Shown here: piece by piece, positions 43,601-50,648 of the stretch
Layout: each line of letters opens with the position of its first letter
Position numbering within the stretch: position 1 is the first letter of the stretch
Source of the DNA: Flavobacterium filum DSM 17961
GTDB taxonomy: Bacteria > Bacteroidota > Bacteroidia > Flavobacteriales > Flavobacteriaceae
Length of the DNA: 50,673 bases
Assembly (NCBI RefSeq): GCF_000425465.1
Contig: NZ_AUDM01000018.1
Location: 1 to 50,673 of the forward strand
Reading direction: 5' to 3'
Notes under the pieces: generated by a model
Told to the model about the DNA's origin: nothing
Database searches by the model: none
The model's input: the letters and a program-made list of their open reading frames with translations, nothing else
Made by a program: the position numbers and the translations under genes

Positions 43601-45871
43601 ACCTGACGGATAACCTAAAGTTCTGATTCTAAAACGGTAATTCCCGGGAAGTGTTCCATTCGGTATAACAAAACCGAATGAAGTGCTACCGGTTGCGATA
43701 TTTGCAGTGGTATAAATTTCTTCACCGGTATCCGTAAAATCGCCATCTCCATTCCAATCTACATAACCTCTGATAAACTGTGATCCAACCAAATTAATGT
43801 CAATATTGATACCTCCTCCGGCTACTTGTGTAGCAATAATAATATTCGAAAAATTACCAAAACCTCCGGCAGAATACCCGGTAGGAGCATTGGCCACATC
43901 ATTTAAATTTCCTTCTGAAGTAATTCCTGAAATATAATACGAAGAAGAAGTAGAAGCCGGCGTACAATACGTTACCGTTACCGTTAATGTTCTTGGAGTG
44001 GTAAATGCAGAAGTTCCACAACCGTTACTTGCTGCCACTTGATAAATAAATCCACTCATCAAACTCGGTGGATTAGTTATCGTTAGGGTAGCAGTTGTTG
44101 CTCCTGAATAAACGCCACCGTTGGTAATAGGGCTGAAATTAGCTCCACCATCGGTACTCACTTGCCAGATATAACTGGTTGGATTTCCATTAAAAGACGC
44201 CGTAAAACTGGTTGTTCCAGTTGTATTAACGGTAGTGTTTGAAGGATTTGTAACAATTGCAGGTGGATTTGTACAAGGTATGGCTACCAACACATTCAAG
44301 GTATAATCTTCATATGCTCCACGTGTTCCATTAAAACAAGGTACAGGAATTTCATTTCCGCCACCCATCCTTCTACGGGCAATTCCAACACGTAAACGAT
44401 GATTACCAACTGTTGCGGTAAGCGGAATATTGATGGTTCCATTAATGGTATTCGAATTAATAATTCCTGAGAATACTTCTTCTCCCGGATCGGTCATGTC
44501 AAAATCATTGTTCCAATCTACCCAAATTTTGATGTTATACGAATTATTGCCCGTATTGGTTGTAACACTTATTGGCATGGCAGAACCTTGAAGTGCACTT
44601 CCTACTAAATTGGAATAATCATTATAGGTCAGGCTATTGTTAGTCGTATTGTTTACGGTACTAAATGTAACATTGGTAATTCCACTTCCGTGTACGGTAT
44701 CACTGGCAACAGGTGTACAATAGGGTACACATGTTCTCGAAATGGTAAATCGACCAGTTGTAGTTGAACCATTATTTTGATGAGCAATATAAACAAAGTA
44801 AGTAGTACCATTTGTGGTTTGAAAAGTATAACTTTCCGTACCATTTGCACCATTATTGTTGATACATGCTATATTTGTTTTGGTAGCACATGTGCCACTG
44901 GAAATAGACATTTCATGATCATATCCTCCAGATGCTGTTGAGCTTATGGTTGTAAATTGACCATCGCCCACAAACGTGTACCATACGCCATAATTACTCA
45001 TTGAACATCCTGAACCATGAGGCGTATTAGAAGAACCGATTGTAAATCCGTTCATATTTACAGTACCGCAAGGCAATGATAAGGCATTTGTACAAAGAGC
45101 ATTTGGGTTGTTATATACAATTCGTATTTGTCCTCGGCCACCAGCACCTCCATTATAATTATCATTATTTGACGTTCTTCCTCCTGCACCACCTGCACCA
45201 ATTCCTCCATTTGCACCTCCACCATTTGTATTTCTTCCGTTAGCCCCGGCAAAACCATCCGTTGGAGCTGCTCCACCAGTCATTCCTGTTGCATTATTGG
45301 AAGCTGTTGTTCCGGCACTAGAACCACCACCGCCACTAAAATTATTTCCGGCATTACCACCGTTTCCACCGTATGAACTATTGAGAGTCCCTCCAATATT
45401 TCCGGTTGTAAAGGCTGCAGCTCCTGTTCCCCAGGTGTTATTGTTGGTTATGGGAGCTCCAGCACCTCTACCACCAACAGCTAAAATGGTTGTTGCATTA
45501 TTAAACCATGAATTTTCACCATTTGATCCGGTGGTTCCTAAACCACCTGCCCCAATATAATAGTCATAACTTGTGTTTGGTGTTACAGTATAAGTTGTTC
45601 TTACATAACCTCCTCCTGAACCTCCTCCACCCGCAGCCGTATTACCTGTAACCCGTTGACCACCACCACCGGCACCCCAACATTCTACTGTAATACTCGT
45701 TACTCCGGGTGGGCAAACCCAAGAACCGTTTCCGGTTGTAGTAAATGTTTCGGTTACTTGTGTGTGACCTGTAACCATTCCTATCAAGAATAAGAATATA
45801 GTTGCGAGCGATAAAATAAAGCTTTTTGATTGGGGTAACAATAATTGGTAATCTCTTTTCATTTTCTTCAC
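40682..45871 (-). CDS. Large T9SS surface adhesin with GEVED domains and glycine-rich head
   Basis: 1,729 residues. In order: signal peptide (~1-38, ends GHTQ); a glycine/asparagine-rich head (~50-255) full of GGGG, GGAGG and GGNGG runs; a PPC-like beta domain (~255-380); GEVED domain 1 (~380-530, VDWNNDFDMTDPGEEV); an Ig-like unit; GEVED domain 2 (~635-775, VDWNGDGDFTDTGEE); another Ig-like unit; a jelly-roll-like region starting FEDFENGLGAF (~895-1105); a beta-helix-like segment after WQGTSNDWSNANNW (~1170-1265); and a C-terminal T9SS type A domain (~1650-1729). It should be exported and attached to the cell surface for adhesion. Either Met1 or Met4 could be the start. Confidence 0.92.
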   Translation of the reverse strand: MKKMKRDYQLLLPQSKSFILSLATIFLFLIGMVTGHTQVTETFTTTGNGSWVCPPGVTSITVECWGAGGGGQRVTGNTAAGGGGSGGGYVRTTYTVTPNTSYDYYIGAGGLGTTGSNGENSWFNNATTILAVGGRGAGAPITNNNTWGTGAAAFTTGNIGGTLNSSYGGNGGNAGNNFSGGGGSSAGTTASNNATGMTGGAAPTDGFAGANGRNTNGGGANGGIGAGGAGGRTSNNDNYNGGAGGRGQIRIVYNNPNALCTNALSLPCGTVNMNGFTIGSSNTPHGSGCSMSNYGVWYTFVGDGQFTTISSTASGGYDHEMSISSGTCATKTNIACINNNGANGTESYTFQTTNGTTYFVYIAHQNNGSTTTGRFTISRTCVPYCTPVASDTVHGSGITNVTFSTVNNTTNNSLTYNDYSNLVGSALQGSAMPISVTTNTGNNSYNIKIWVDWNNDFDMTDPGEEVFSGIINSNTINGTINIPLTATVGNHRLRVGIARRRMGGGNEIPVPCFNGTRGAYEDYTLNVLVAIPCTNPPAIVTNPSNTTVNTTGTTSFTASFNGNPTSYIWQVSTDGGANFSPITNGGVYSGATTATLTITNPPSLMSGFIYQVAASNGCGTSAFTTPRTLTVTVTYCTPASTSSSYYISGITSEGNLNDVANAPTGYSAGGFGNFSNIIIATQVAGGGINIDINLVGSQFIRGYVDWNGDGDFTDTGEEIYTTANIATGSTSFGFVIPNGTLPGNYRFRIRTLGYPSGSTIATCNSLPSGETEDYTLKVVPDCAAKIDYVINGSVCGANNPVTIEAVGLGNTTHYRWYTSETGGTYIAQTTTGSYTTSALSNTTIFYVTAFNGSCESLVRTRVVATILPTTIINFSPAAPTTCGDNEVITINASGDYITEEILFEDFENGLGAFTVTTPTNNNGGIDSPWSVKTSTYQPTTTSVWRPAISSGSIDNNFAFTTSDYNNNLLVTQLSTTLAVNTTAFVDLTLTFDHYYSYFNGDNGRVQISTNNGTSWADLIVYNSDIGSASKFTKETINLTAYINQPSVLLRFQYNGGWDDGWAIDNIRVFGTKLLNTTFSWNGSEPVDAFTDFACTTPYTNQSISTIYIRPNLSQLLVENYPFVVSATLGNGCTISETIIITNKSKVWQGTSNDWSNANNWLPLGTPLADNCVVIPPTVNQAVISGSFYSAFANTITVKNGGQLIVEPNNSITVTNRVTVENGGLFTLENNSSLVQIDNVVNSGTITYKREATNIKGLDYVYWSSPVANQNVNSIYTSPAQGPKYKWNPILNNGNGNGGNISQGTWVNAGGNIMEIGRGYIVRGSSNTAMAPTTLFSTFSGVANNGSINYTVERGQYTGAPYAGVNGSMITNLDDNWNLIGNPYPSSINALRFLSDNSSVILGSARLWTHGSDIAFTNGTTVTNPFYGSFAYNYSSSDYLFINFTGSTVPSAGDFIKTGQAFFVQMVDGPGNASGTVNFNNLQRSNTYPNNNFFRQADIPMVENSLIPAERHRIWLDLVSPTQQSITTMIGYVTGATNEKDSFFDASEKVSGSMGIYSAIGDETFAIQGRSLPFLVADEVPITVKTSASGTHHLAILAVDGLFDEQVIYVKDALLNVVHNLKEAPYAFTATAGVHSNRFSIVYQNEALGLPDTIENQVIAFKDQAKQLHISTGNETMEQVQLYDLQGRILKTIKDIQHHELSVNINEFADQVLLVSILTTSQQKITKKIL

Positions 45872-46141
45872 GGTTTAGACAAATGCTTATTGCAATTTTT
45901 TACTTTAAGAGTAAATAATGCAGGTTGAACTTTCATAAACTGATTTGGGACAGTGTTATAAAAGGAGTGTAAATAGTTTTCTATTTACAGTTCATTGAGT
46001 TAATAAATGCTTATTAACCAATACAATATAATTTTGGGAAGTTTTGTTTTTTGGTACCACAAATGTAGTTCTTATAGAATGTAGTACCTTAAAAAATCGT
46101 TGAGTGGAGTGTTTTCTCGATGAATGGTTTTTGTAATGCGG

Positions 46142-46181
46142 CAATTTGTCAATTTGTCAATTAGTCAATTGGTCAATTGTG
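46142..46181. repeat. 8-bp tandem repeat, five units of CAATTTGT type
   Basis: CAATTTGT, CAATTTGT, CAATTAGT, CAATTGGT, CAATTGTG in direct succession. It lies in the 457-bp gap 45872-46328, which has no plausible gene. The first ~200 bp of the gap should carry the adhesin promoter, but no full consensus is seen. Confidence 0.75.
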
Positions 46182-46254
46182 TAATAGAAAACAGTTGTGA
46201 AAGATTTAAGTAATGTTTCATACGAAGTACAATTCTTTTCTTGCCACTATCAAC

Positions 46255-46310
46255 TTTTAAACTCTTAAACCCTTAAACCCTTAAACTTTTAAACTCTTAA
46301 ACTTTTAAAC
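46255..46310. repeat. 8-bp tandem repeat, seven units of YYTTAAAC
   Basis: Seven direct 8-bp units (TTTTAAAC, TCTTAAAC, CCTTAAAC, CCTTAAAC, TTTTAAAC, TCTTAAAC, TTTTAAAC) end 18 bp before the DUF998 stop. Same period as the repeat at 46142, different unit. Confidence 0.8.
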
Positions 46311-46328
46311 CCTCCAAAGATTGCTTGA

Positions 46329-46946
46329 CTAACTGTTCTTACAATGCCATGAACAAACTATTATCCAAAGTATAAATGTTCCTTCAATAATCCTTTGATA
46401 AAGCCCGACATAGTCTGACAATGGATCGGATAGTAATATCCCAATGAACAGCATACAATTAAGTCCACATGCTAGTGCAATGGTTGATAATCTATGAAGT
46501 GTTTTCAATTGTCGCAAACCGAAGCCTATGGCTAATAGACTTAAAGGAACAAATAGATACGTCAATAAACCGGTAAAGTTGTGAATCAATTGGGAAATAC
46601 TTGGGTCAACCCATTCTTTATTACAGCCTTTGTCACAGGGAAAAATACCAACAACCACAGTGGCAATTCCATAAAAAATACCGATACCCCAAAAACCGGT
46701 CTTGATGAAGGAAGAGGTTGGGAAAATTCTCGGAGCAGAAAAAGCAAATACCGCCAAAAAAATTCCACTTGGGATATAACCAAAATACCTTAAAGCTTCA
46801 CCGTAGGGCGTACCAATGGCATACGTCTCACTTATGTATTGCGAAAGTGGGTTGTAGTGGTCAAACTGAAAACCACCAATTATTGAAGCCACCGTGAATA
46901 AGGTTACCCCAATTATTCCTGACCAAAACGTTATGCTTTTATTCAT
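46329..46946 (-). CDS. DUF998 membrane protein
   Basis: 205 residues and about six transmembrane helices. The N-terminus ITFWSGIIGVTLFTVASIIGG...YNPLSQYISETYAIGTPYG is the DUF998 signature, and FPCDKGC (~115-121) lies in a loop typical of the family. Function is unknown. An upstream in-frame ATG (46985) would add a basic 13-residue leader; ATG 46946 puts the first helix at the usual place. It lies beyond repeat A, preceded by GTGTTAGAA, so it may be another gene of the accessory array. Confidence 0.85.
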   Translation of the reverse strand: MNKSITFWSGIIGVTLFTVASIIGGFQFDHYNPLSQYISETYAIGTPYGEALRYFGYIPSGIFLAVFAFSAPRIFPTSSFIKTGFWGIGIFYGIATVVVGIFPCDKGCNKEWVDPSISQLIHNFTGLLTYLFVPLSLLAIGFGLRQLKTLHRLSTIALACGLNCMLFIGILLSDPLSDYVGLYQRIIEGTFILWIIVCSWHCKNS

Positions 46947-46984
46947 GGGTTTTATGCGTTTTTTGATTTTGTTTTTTTCTAACA

Positions 46985-47155
46985 CTCGAAGAGATCAAAA
47001 CACTTCGAGGGTTCGAGTCAACTCTCGATAGCAATCGGAATTTGCAGAGCATTCTACAGGCTATTTGTGCTGAACACTTTGCCTAGCTGGTTGATTTACA
47101 CCCCCTTTGTAATGCTGACGCAGGAAGCATCTCACCAAACCTTGTCCCCCAAACG
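46985..47155. repeat. Spacer with CTCGAAG inverted repeat, no gene
   Basis: CTCGAAG (46985-46991) pairs with CTTCGAG (47003-47009). The remaining bases to 47155 are richer in GC than the flanks and show no coding frame. GTTAG reads on the minus strand at ~46980, as before the other genes of this region. Confidence 0.4.
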
Positions 47156-47256
47156 GTGTCCTATCAACAATAGAAGATAACTCATTATCCTTTTTACGTT
47201 TTACTATTCGAATATACGTTTTTTTAATGTTGCGGCGAAGTCAGAGACATTCGCCG
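47156..47256. repeat. Repeat A, copy 1 (71-bp exact core plus GCGGCGAA hairpin)
   Basis: Bases 47156-47226 are identical to 47968-48038 (71 of 71). Beyond the core both copies continue TTGCGGCGAAGTCAG with little else in common. Here CGGCGAA (47233-47239) and TTCGCCG (47250-47256) form a 7-bp hairpin. The core contains the palindrome TATTCGAATA. It lies 3' of the secreted-protein gene. Confidence 0.92.
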
Positions 47257-47275
47257 AGCGGGTTATTAAAGAAAA

Positions 47276-47764
47276 TCAGTTGGAACTTTCATTTGATTTT
47301 CTGATTTCTTCTAATTTTTTCACATACGCTTCTAACAATTTTTTATAAGTCCCGCCAAAAAAAGAAAGTTTATACAACTTGTCACTTGCAATGTCATTAA
47401 TACCAAATGAATAGTTTGTATCAGGACTAACTCTTTCACCGCCTGAAAAATAACCTGATTGTCTGTCATAGATTACTCTAAAAGCGTAGTATTTTGTTCC
47501 TTCTACATTGTGTTTTCTGCCTTCTTTACTTTTAAATTCTATAATTTCAAATGAACCTGTGTAATATTTGCTAAAAGCATTCTTTACGGCTTTATTCAAC
47601 TGAAAATCTCCGGGAATAGTTAAAAAAACAACATGGGTTTTTTCTTTACCAAAATCTGGCGGAAATGCGTCAGTTTCTTTGTCTAAATTCTGGGCTTTAA
47701 GTCCTTGTATTAATAAAAATAAAATAATTGTCAGTCCTGTTTTGAATTTTGTTGTTGTTTTCAT
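47276..47764 (-). CDS. Small secreted protein of unknown function
   Basis: 162 residues with a signal peptide (MKTTTKFKTGLTIILFLLIQGLKAQ, cleavage ~25). The mature part is a small alpha/beta domain (THVVFLTIPGDFQL, YYAFRVIYDRQ, KLYKLSFFGGTYKKLLEAYVKKLEEI) without a motif I recognise. It is bracketed by repeat B upstream (47787-47932) and repeat A downstream (47156-47256), the same arrangement as the TIR unit. Confidence 0.8.
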   Translation of the reverse strand: MKTTTKFKTGLTIILFLLIQGLKAQNLDKETDAFPPDFGKEKTHVVFLTIPGDFQLNKAVKNAFSKYYTGSFEIIEFKSKEGRKHNVEGTKYYAFRVIYDRQSGYFSGGERVSPDTNYSFGINDIASDKLYKLSFFGGTYKKLLEAYVKKLEEIRKSNESSN

Positions 47765-47786
47765 TTTCTCTTTTTTTTAAAATTGG

Positions 47787-47932
47787 TGCTAACTATTAAA
47801 TACATTATATTCATGTTTATATAACTTTAAAAAAAGTCACATAATTTCATTATTCCGCTAAAATCTTTGCTATTTGCATTCACCAACCCAAATCTAAAAA
47901 ATTAATCTAACATTTCCTAAAACCCACATCAT
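47787..47932 (-). repeat. Repeat B, copy 1
   Basis: About 146 bp, clearly homologous to 49391-49530 by eye, with long identical blocks such as AAGTCACATAATTTCATTA and AACCCAAATCTAAAAAATTAA. On the minus strand it ends GTTAGCA 22 bp before the next ATG. It contains an AAAGT/ACTTT inverted pair and AT-rich -7-like sequence, so it may carry the promoter. Confidence 0.88.
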
Positions 47933-47967
47933 CTATTCCAACATCCTCTAAAATCCTAAACCCAACT

Positions 47968-48130
47968 GTGTCCTATCAACAATAGAAGATAACTCATTAT
48001 CCTTTTTACGTTTTACTATTCGAATATACGTTTTTTTAGCCTATTGCGGCGAAGTCAGGACTCGATATCTATCGGGGTTTGCCGTGCGGTGTGCTATCAA
48101 AGAAGACTTTGAATAGCTGGGTTACTGCTG
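47968..48130. repeat. Repeat A, copy 2, and unit end
   Basis: The exact 71-bp core (47968-48038) continues into TTGCGGCGAAGTCAG and then GC-richer DNA up to the membrane-protein stop, where the TAA lies inside TGCTAAC on the minus strand. The 366-bp gap 47765-48130 therefore consists almost wholly of repeat B, a 35-bp link and repeat A; no gene is present. Confidence 0.9.
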
Positions 48131-48550
48131 TTAGCAGCTGTACTTAATCAAATTACAGCATAAATATATTCCAATTGGGATTAAAAGCATAAGACAGTAA
48201 ATAGGCCATATTGTTTTTGATTTTAGACATTCTTTTATTGTGTTTTGTCCTGTATTATAGCCTCTTGTATCCATAGAAAAATCTATTGAGGCCTCGTCTT
48301 TTAGCCTAACATCATCGTATAAACTTCTATATCGCCTTTCTTGTAAAAGAAAAAAAGCATTTAGATACCAAAATATTGGTACTGCAAAATATGTAAGGAT
48401 TGCATATGTTGTATTTGAATCTTTTTGAGCAAGAACAAAAAGTGCCGAAATAAGTGTAATTGCCCAACCTTTAACTATAAATGAATTTGTACTCATTCTA
48501 TTTATAGTGTTGTGAATAAACTCTAAATGTTTTAACTTATTTTCATACAT
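48131..48550 (-). CDS. Small three-helix membrane protein paired with TIR protein
   Basis: 139 residues. Helices are at ~24-42, ~47-69 and ~112-131. A cytoplasmic-looking charged loop (QERRYRSLYDDVRLKDEAS, ~70-88) lies between helices 2 and 3. The N-terminal amphipathic stretch is KLKHLEFIHNTINRMSTNSF. The ATG overlaps the TIR stop by one base (TAATG), so the two are translationally coupled. I do not recognise a named family with certainty. As the partner of a TIR protein it could be a membrane effector or a membrane anchor; this is inference. Confidence 0.82.
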   Translation of the reverse strand: MYENKLKHLEFIHNTINRMSTNSFIVKGWAITLISALFVLAQKDSNTTYAILTYFAVPIFWYLNAFFLLQERRYRSLYDDVRLKDEASIDFSMDTRGYNTGQNTIKECLKSKTIWPIYCLMLLIPIGIYLCCNLIKYSC

Positions 48551-49344
48551 TATATTAAGAATTTTTGATTTATAGGATGCTGTTTGTATAGATTATCAAG
48601 AGCTTCTTGTGGAGAACTAGCAGAAGTTTTAAACCATTTTATTAAATCTGATGCACTTAATGTTGTTAAGTGTGATAGTTCTAAGTCATATTCAACATTT
48701 AAATTTATTAAAGCACTTTCGTTCATCATTTTTACATCTTCTGTAGAGAAAAGTCTTGTTTCTCTTTTTAGTCTTTGTGGAGTTTGTTTTCTAATAATTT
48801 TTGTTGTTGCAATTTCAGAAAAAATCCACGGAGAATTTGTTTTTTGACTAATTTCTGTTGAAGTTGAAATTGAATTTGGTGAATTAAGAAAAAACAAGCA
48901 TTCATTGAGATCAATCATTTTATTTAACGCAGTAGATAGCATTAAATGTACATGAGCTGTAGAATAGTTACGTTTGTCGTAGTCATACATTTCTCCATTT
49001 GGTTGGAGACAATATTTATCATCAATTTGTTTCAATAATTTGTTTGAATATCCCCAAACTGTTGAGTCAATAAATGTCCATATTTTAAATTCCTCATACA
49101 ACATTCCAGCTATTGCTAATGCTTTCTCTTCATCTTTATGAGAATGTGAAAGAAATATATGTGATTTTATTTCAGGAAACCATTCTTCCATAATTCTTGT
49201 TCCATCCAACGAACCATTATCCAGTAAAAAACTATCTAAAGATTTTTTTACATTGTCATTATTTATTTTTAAAATTTGTCTTCCAATGCTGATTGCTGAA
49301 GTGTCTATATCAGTTGGGATTTTTAAATTAAAACCTCGATACAT
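48550..49344 (-). CDS. TIR-domain protein of a two-gene module
   Basis: 264 residues. A TIR-like fold spans ~60-185: first strand HIFLSHSHKDE (62-72), BB-loop region FIDSTVWGYSNKLL (91-104), the strand ECLFFLNSPNSIS (148-160), and SPWIFSEI (171-178) with Glu177 in the place of the catalytic Glu of NAD-cleaving TIR domains. The ~59-residue N-terminal part and the helical ~80-residue C-terminal part have no motif I know. There is no signal peptide. Bacterial TIR proteins usually act in anti-phage defence by cleaving NAD+ or making cyclic ADPR-type signals. It is coupled to the downstream membrane protein and preceded by repeat B. Confidence 0.83.
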   Translation of the reverse strand: MYRGFNLKIPTDIDTSAISIGRQILKINNDNVKKSLDSFLLDNGSLDGTRIMEEWFPEIKSHIFLSHSHKDEEKALAIAGMLYEEFKIWTFIDSTVWGYSNKLLKQIDDKYCLQPNGEMYDYDKRNYSTAHVHLMLSTALNKMIDLNECLFFLNSPNSISTSTEISQKTNSPWIFSEIATTKIIRKQTPQRLKRETRLFSTEDVKMMNESALINLNVEYDLELSHLTTLSASDLIKWFKTSASSPQEALDNLYKQHPINQKFLI

Positions 49345-49390
49345 ATTTTTATTTTTAATGTTGTATTGTTACGATTTTTTCTAGTATAGC

Positions 49391-49530
49391 TGCTAACCAG
49401 TAAATATATTCATATTTATATAACTTTTAAAAAGTCACATAATTTCATTACTCCGCTAAAATCCGTGGTATTTGTATTCAGAAACCCAAATCTAAAAAAT
49501 TAATTTAACATTTCCTACAAACCAAATCAT
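49391..49530 (-). repeat. Repeat B, copy 2
   Basis: Partner of 47787-47932. Reading on the minus strand it ends TTTACTGGTTAGCAGC about 47 bp before the TIR ATG. It fills the spacer between the restriction-enzyme fragment stop (49536) and the TIR gene. Confidence 0.88.
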
Positions 49531-49535
49531 TTTCC

Positions 49536-50648
49536 TTAACTATTCTCTACAATAGTTATCTCCTCCTCACTCAACCCATACAACCCATACACCATCCAAT
49601 CAATCTCCCGCTCTAATGCACTGGTGTCCGCCAAAGGATTGTCTTTTTTTAGGGCTAAGATTTGATCGACTTTTTCAATGAAAGGTTGTTGGTCTTTTTC
49701 ACTAATTAATTTAAAAGGTATTTGTTCCATAAATACTTTTCTTAGCTCTCTACTGTTACCTTGTAATTCTGGAAATGTTTCTAAAAAAGCAAATTTGAAT
49801 AACTTAGAATTTAAATAAGATACAAGTAATTCTAGGCTATTTCCATTTATAAAAAAAGTCTTGTTGTTTGAATAATATTTTGAATTTAAATCATAATAAA
49901 AAGGCAAAAACTTTGTGATTTCTGGATAAGTAATCTTTGGAATTTCAAAAAGTTTCAAATATTCTTCATTTGGATGATTATCTAGTTCAAGCCAATGATG
50001 TTGACCATTTTTGACTTGTCCTCTATTTTTTAACTGTTTTTCAAATCCTAACAAATATTGAAATATGTATGGGTAATCAGCTTGAAGATTATTTCCTTTT
50101 CCGTTTGCAACAATTATTACAAAAAGATTTTCAAAACTAACGTCATATTTCCTAATATCCCTACCTCTAATTAGTGGTTTTATCAATTCTTGATTTTTTA
50201 AATCTGATTCAATTAGTTTATTTTTTGTTATTTCATCAATAATGTAAGCTTCGTTGAAACCTGTTCTAAAACCATTACTAATTGAATATCCTAATTCTTT
50301 TAAAGTAGGATTATTTAATTGTAATTTGTTTCTTATTTCAAATTTATAGAATGAAGTAATAGACCAGGGGTTGTCTAATTCTAAAGCAACAATATATTCT
50401 CTTCTTTTTAAATATTTTTTTAATTCATTATAATCTGGCTTTAAATTTTTTTCTATCAAACATACATTTGTGTTTTTTTGATAAGATTGTTTTGATATAA
50501 AGATTATGTTAGTTAAGACAGTTGCTGACTCAAATACTGGATAATCTGAGAAATCAATAAGATTTGTAACATTATAACTTTCTAAAAGAGTTTTTCTAAG
50601 AGATTTTCCATAGTTTGAACGCATCCAAGTACTTGAGGGAGTGTTCAA
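49536..50648 (-). CDS. Type IIG restriction-modification enzyme, C-terminal part, 5' end broken or incomplete
   Basis: About 370 residues. It starts within the methyltransferase end region (TPSSTWMRSNYGKSLRKTLLES), continues through the TaqI/Eco57I-type specificity domain (GYSISNGFRTGFNEAYII, LIRGRDIRKYDV, YPEITKFLPFYYD, LELLVSYLNSKLFKF) and ends EREIDWMVYGLYGLSEEE, as in type IIG enzymes. The catalytic NPPY motif is not in the window. No ATG heads this frame (TTG at 50648), and TGA at 50660-50658 closes it only four codons upstream. All three minus frames have a stop within 50658-50670, so it is not simply cut by the window edge: a frameshift or truncation is likely. Confidence 0.75.
   Translation of the reverse strand: MNTPSSTWMRSNYGKSLRKTLLESYNVTNLIDFSDYPVFESATVLTNIIFISKQSYQKNTNVCLIEKNLKPDYNELKKYLKRREYIVALELDNPWSITSFYKFEIRNKLQLNNPTLKELGYSISNGFRTGFNEAYIIDEITKNKLIESDLKNQELIKPLIRGRDIRKYDVSFENLFVIIVANGKGNNLQADYPYIFQYLLGFEKQLKNRGQVKNGQHHWLELDNHPNEEYLKLFEIPKITYPEITKFLPFYYDLNSKYYSNNKTFFINGNSLELLVSYLNSKLFKFAFLETFPELQGNSRELRKVFMEQIPFKLISEKDQQPFIEKVDQILALKKDNPLADTSALEREIDWMVYGLYGLSEEEITIVENS

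Noticed and set aside
45297..45560. Proline-rich plus-strand reading frame
   Set aside because: It is the mirror of the glycine-rich head of the adhesin on the other strand and has no independent support.
46142..46310. Possible CRISPR array
   Set aside because: The repeats are 8 bp, directly adjacent and without spacers, and no cas gene is in the window.
47156..49530. Classical class 1-type integron
   Set aside because: No integrase gene is in the window, the ends are GTTAGCA/TGCTAAC instead of GTTRRRY/RYYYAAC, and the inter-gene element (~345 bp) is longer than usual attC sites.
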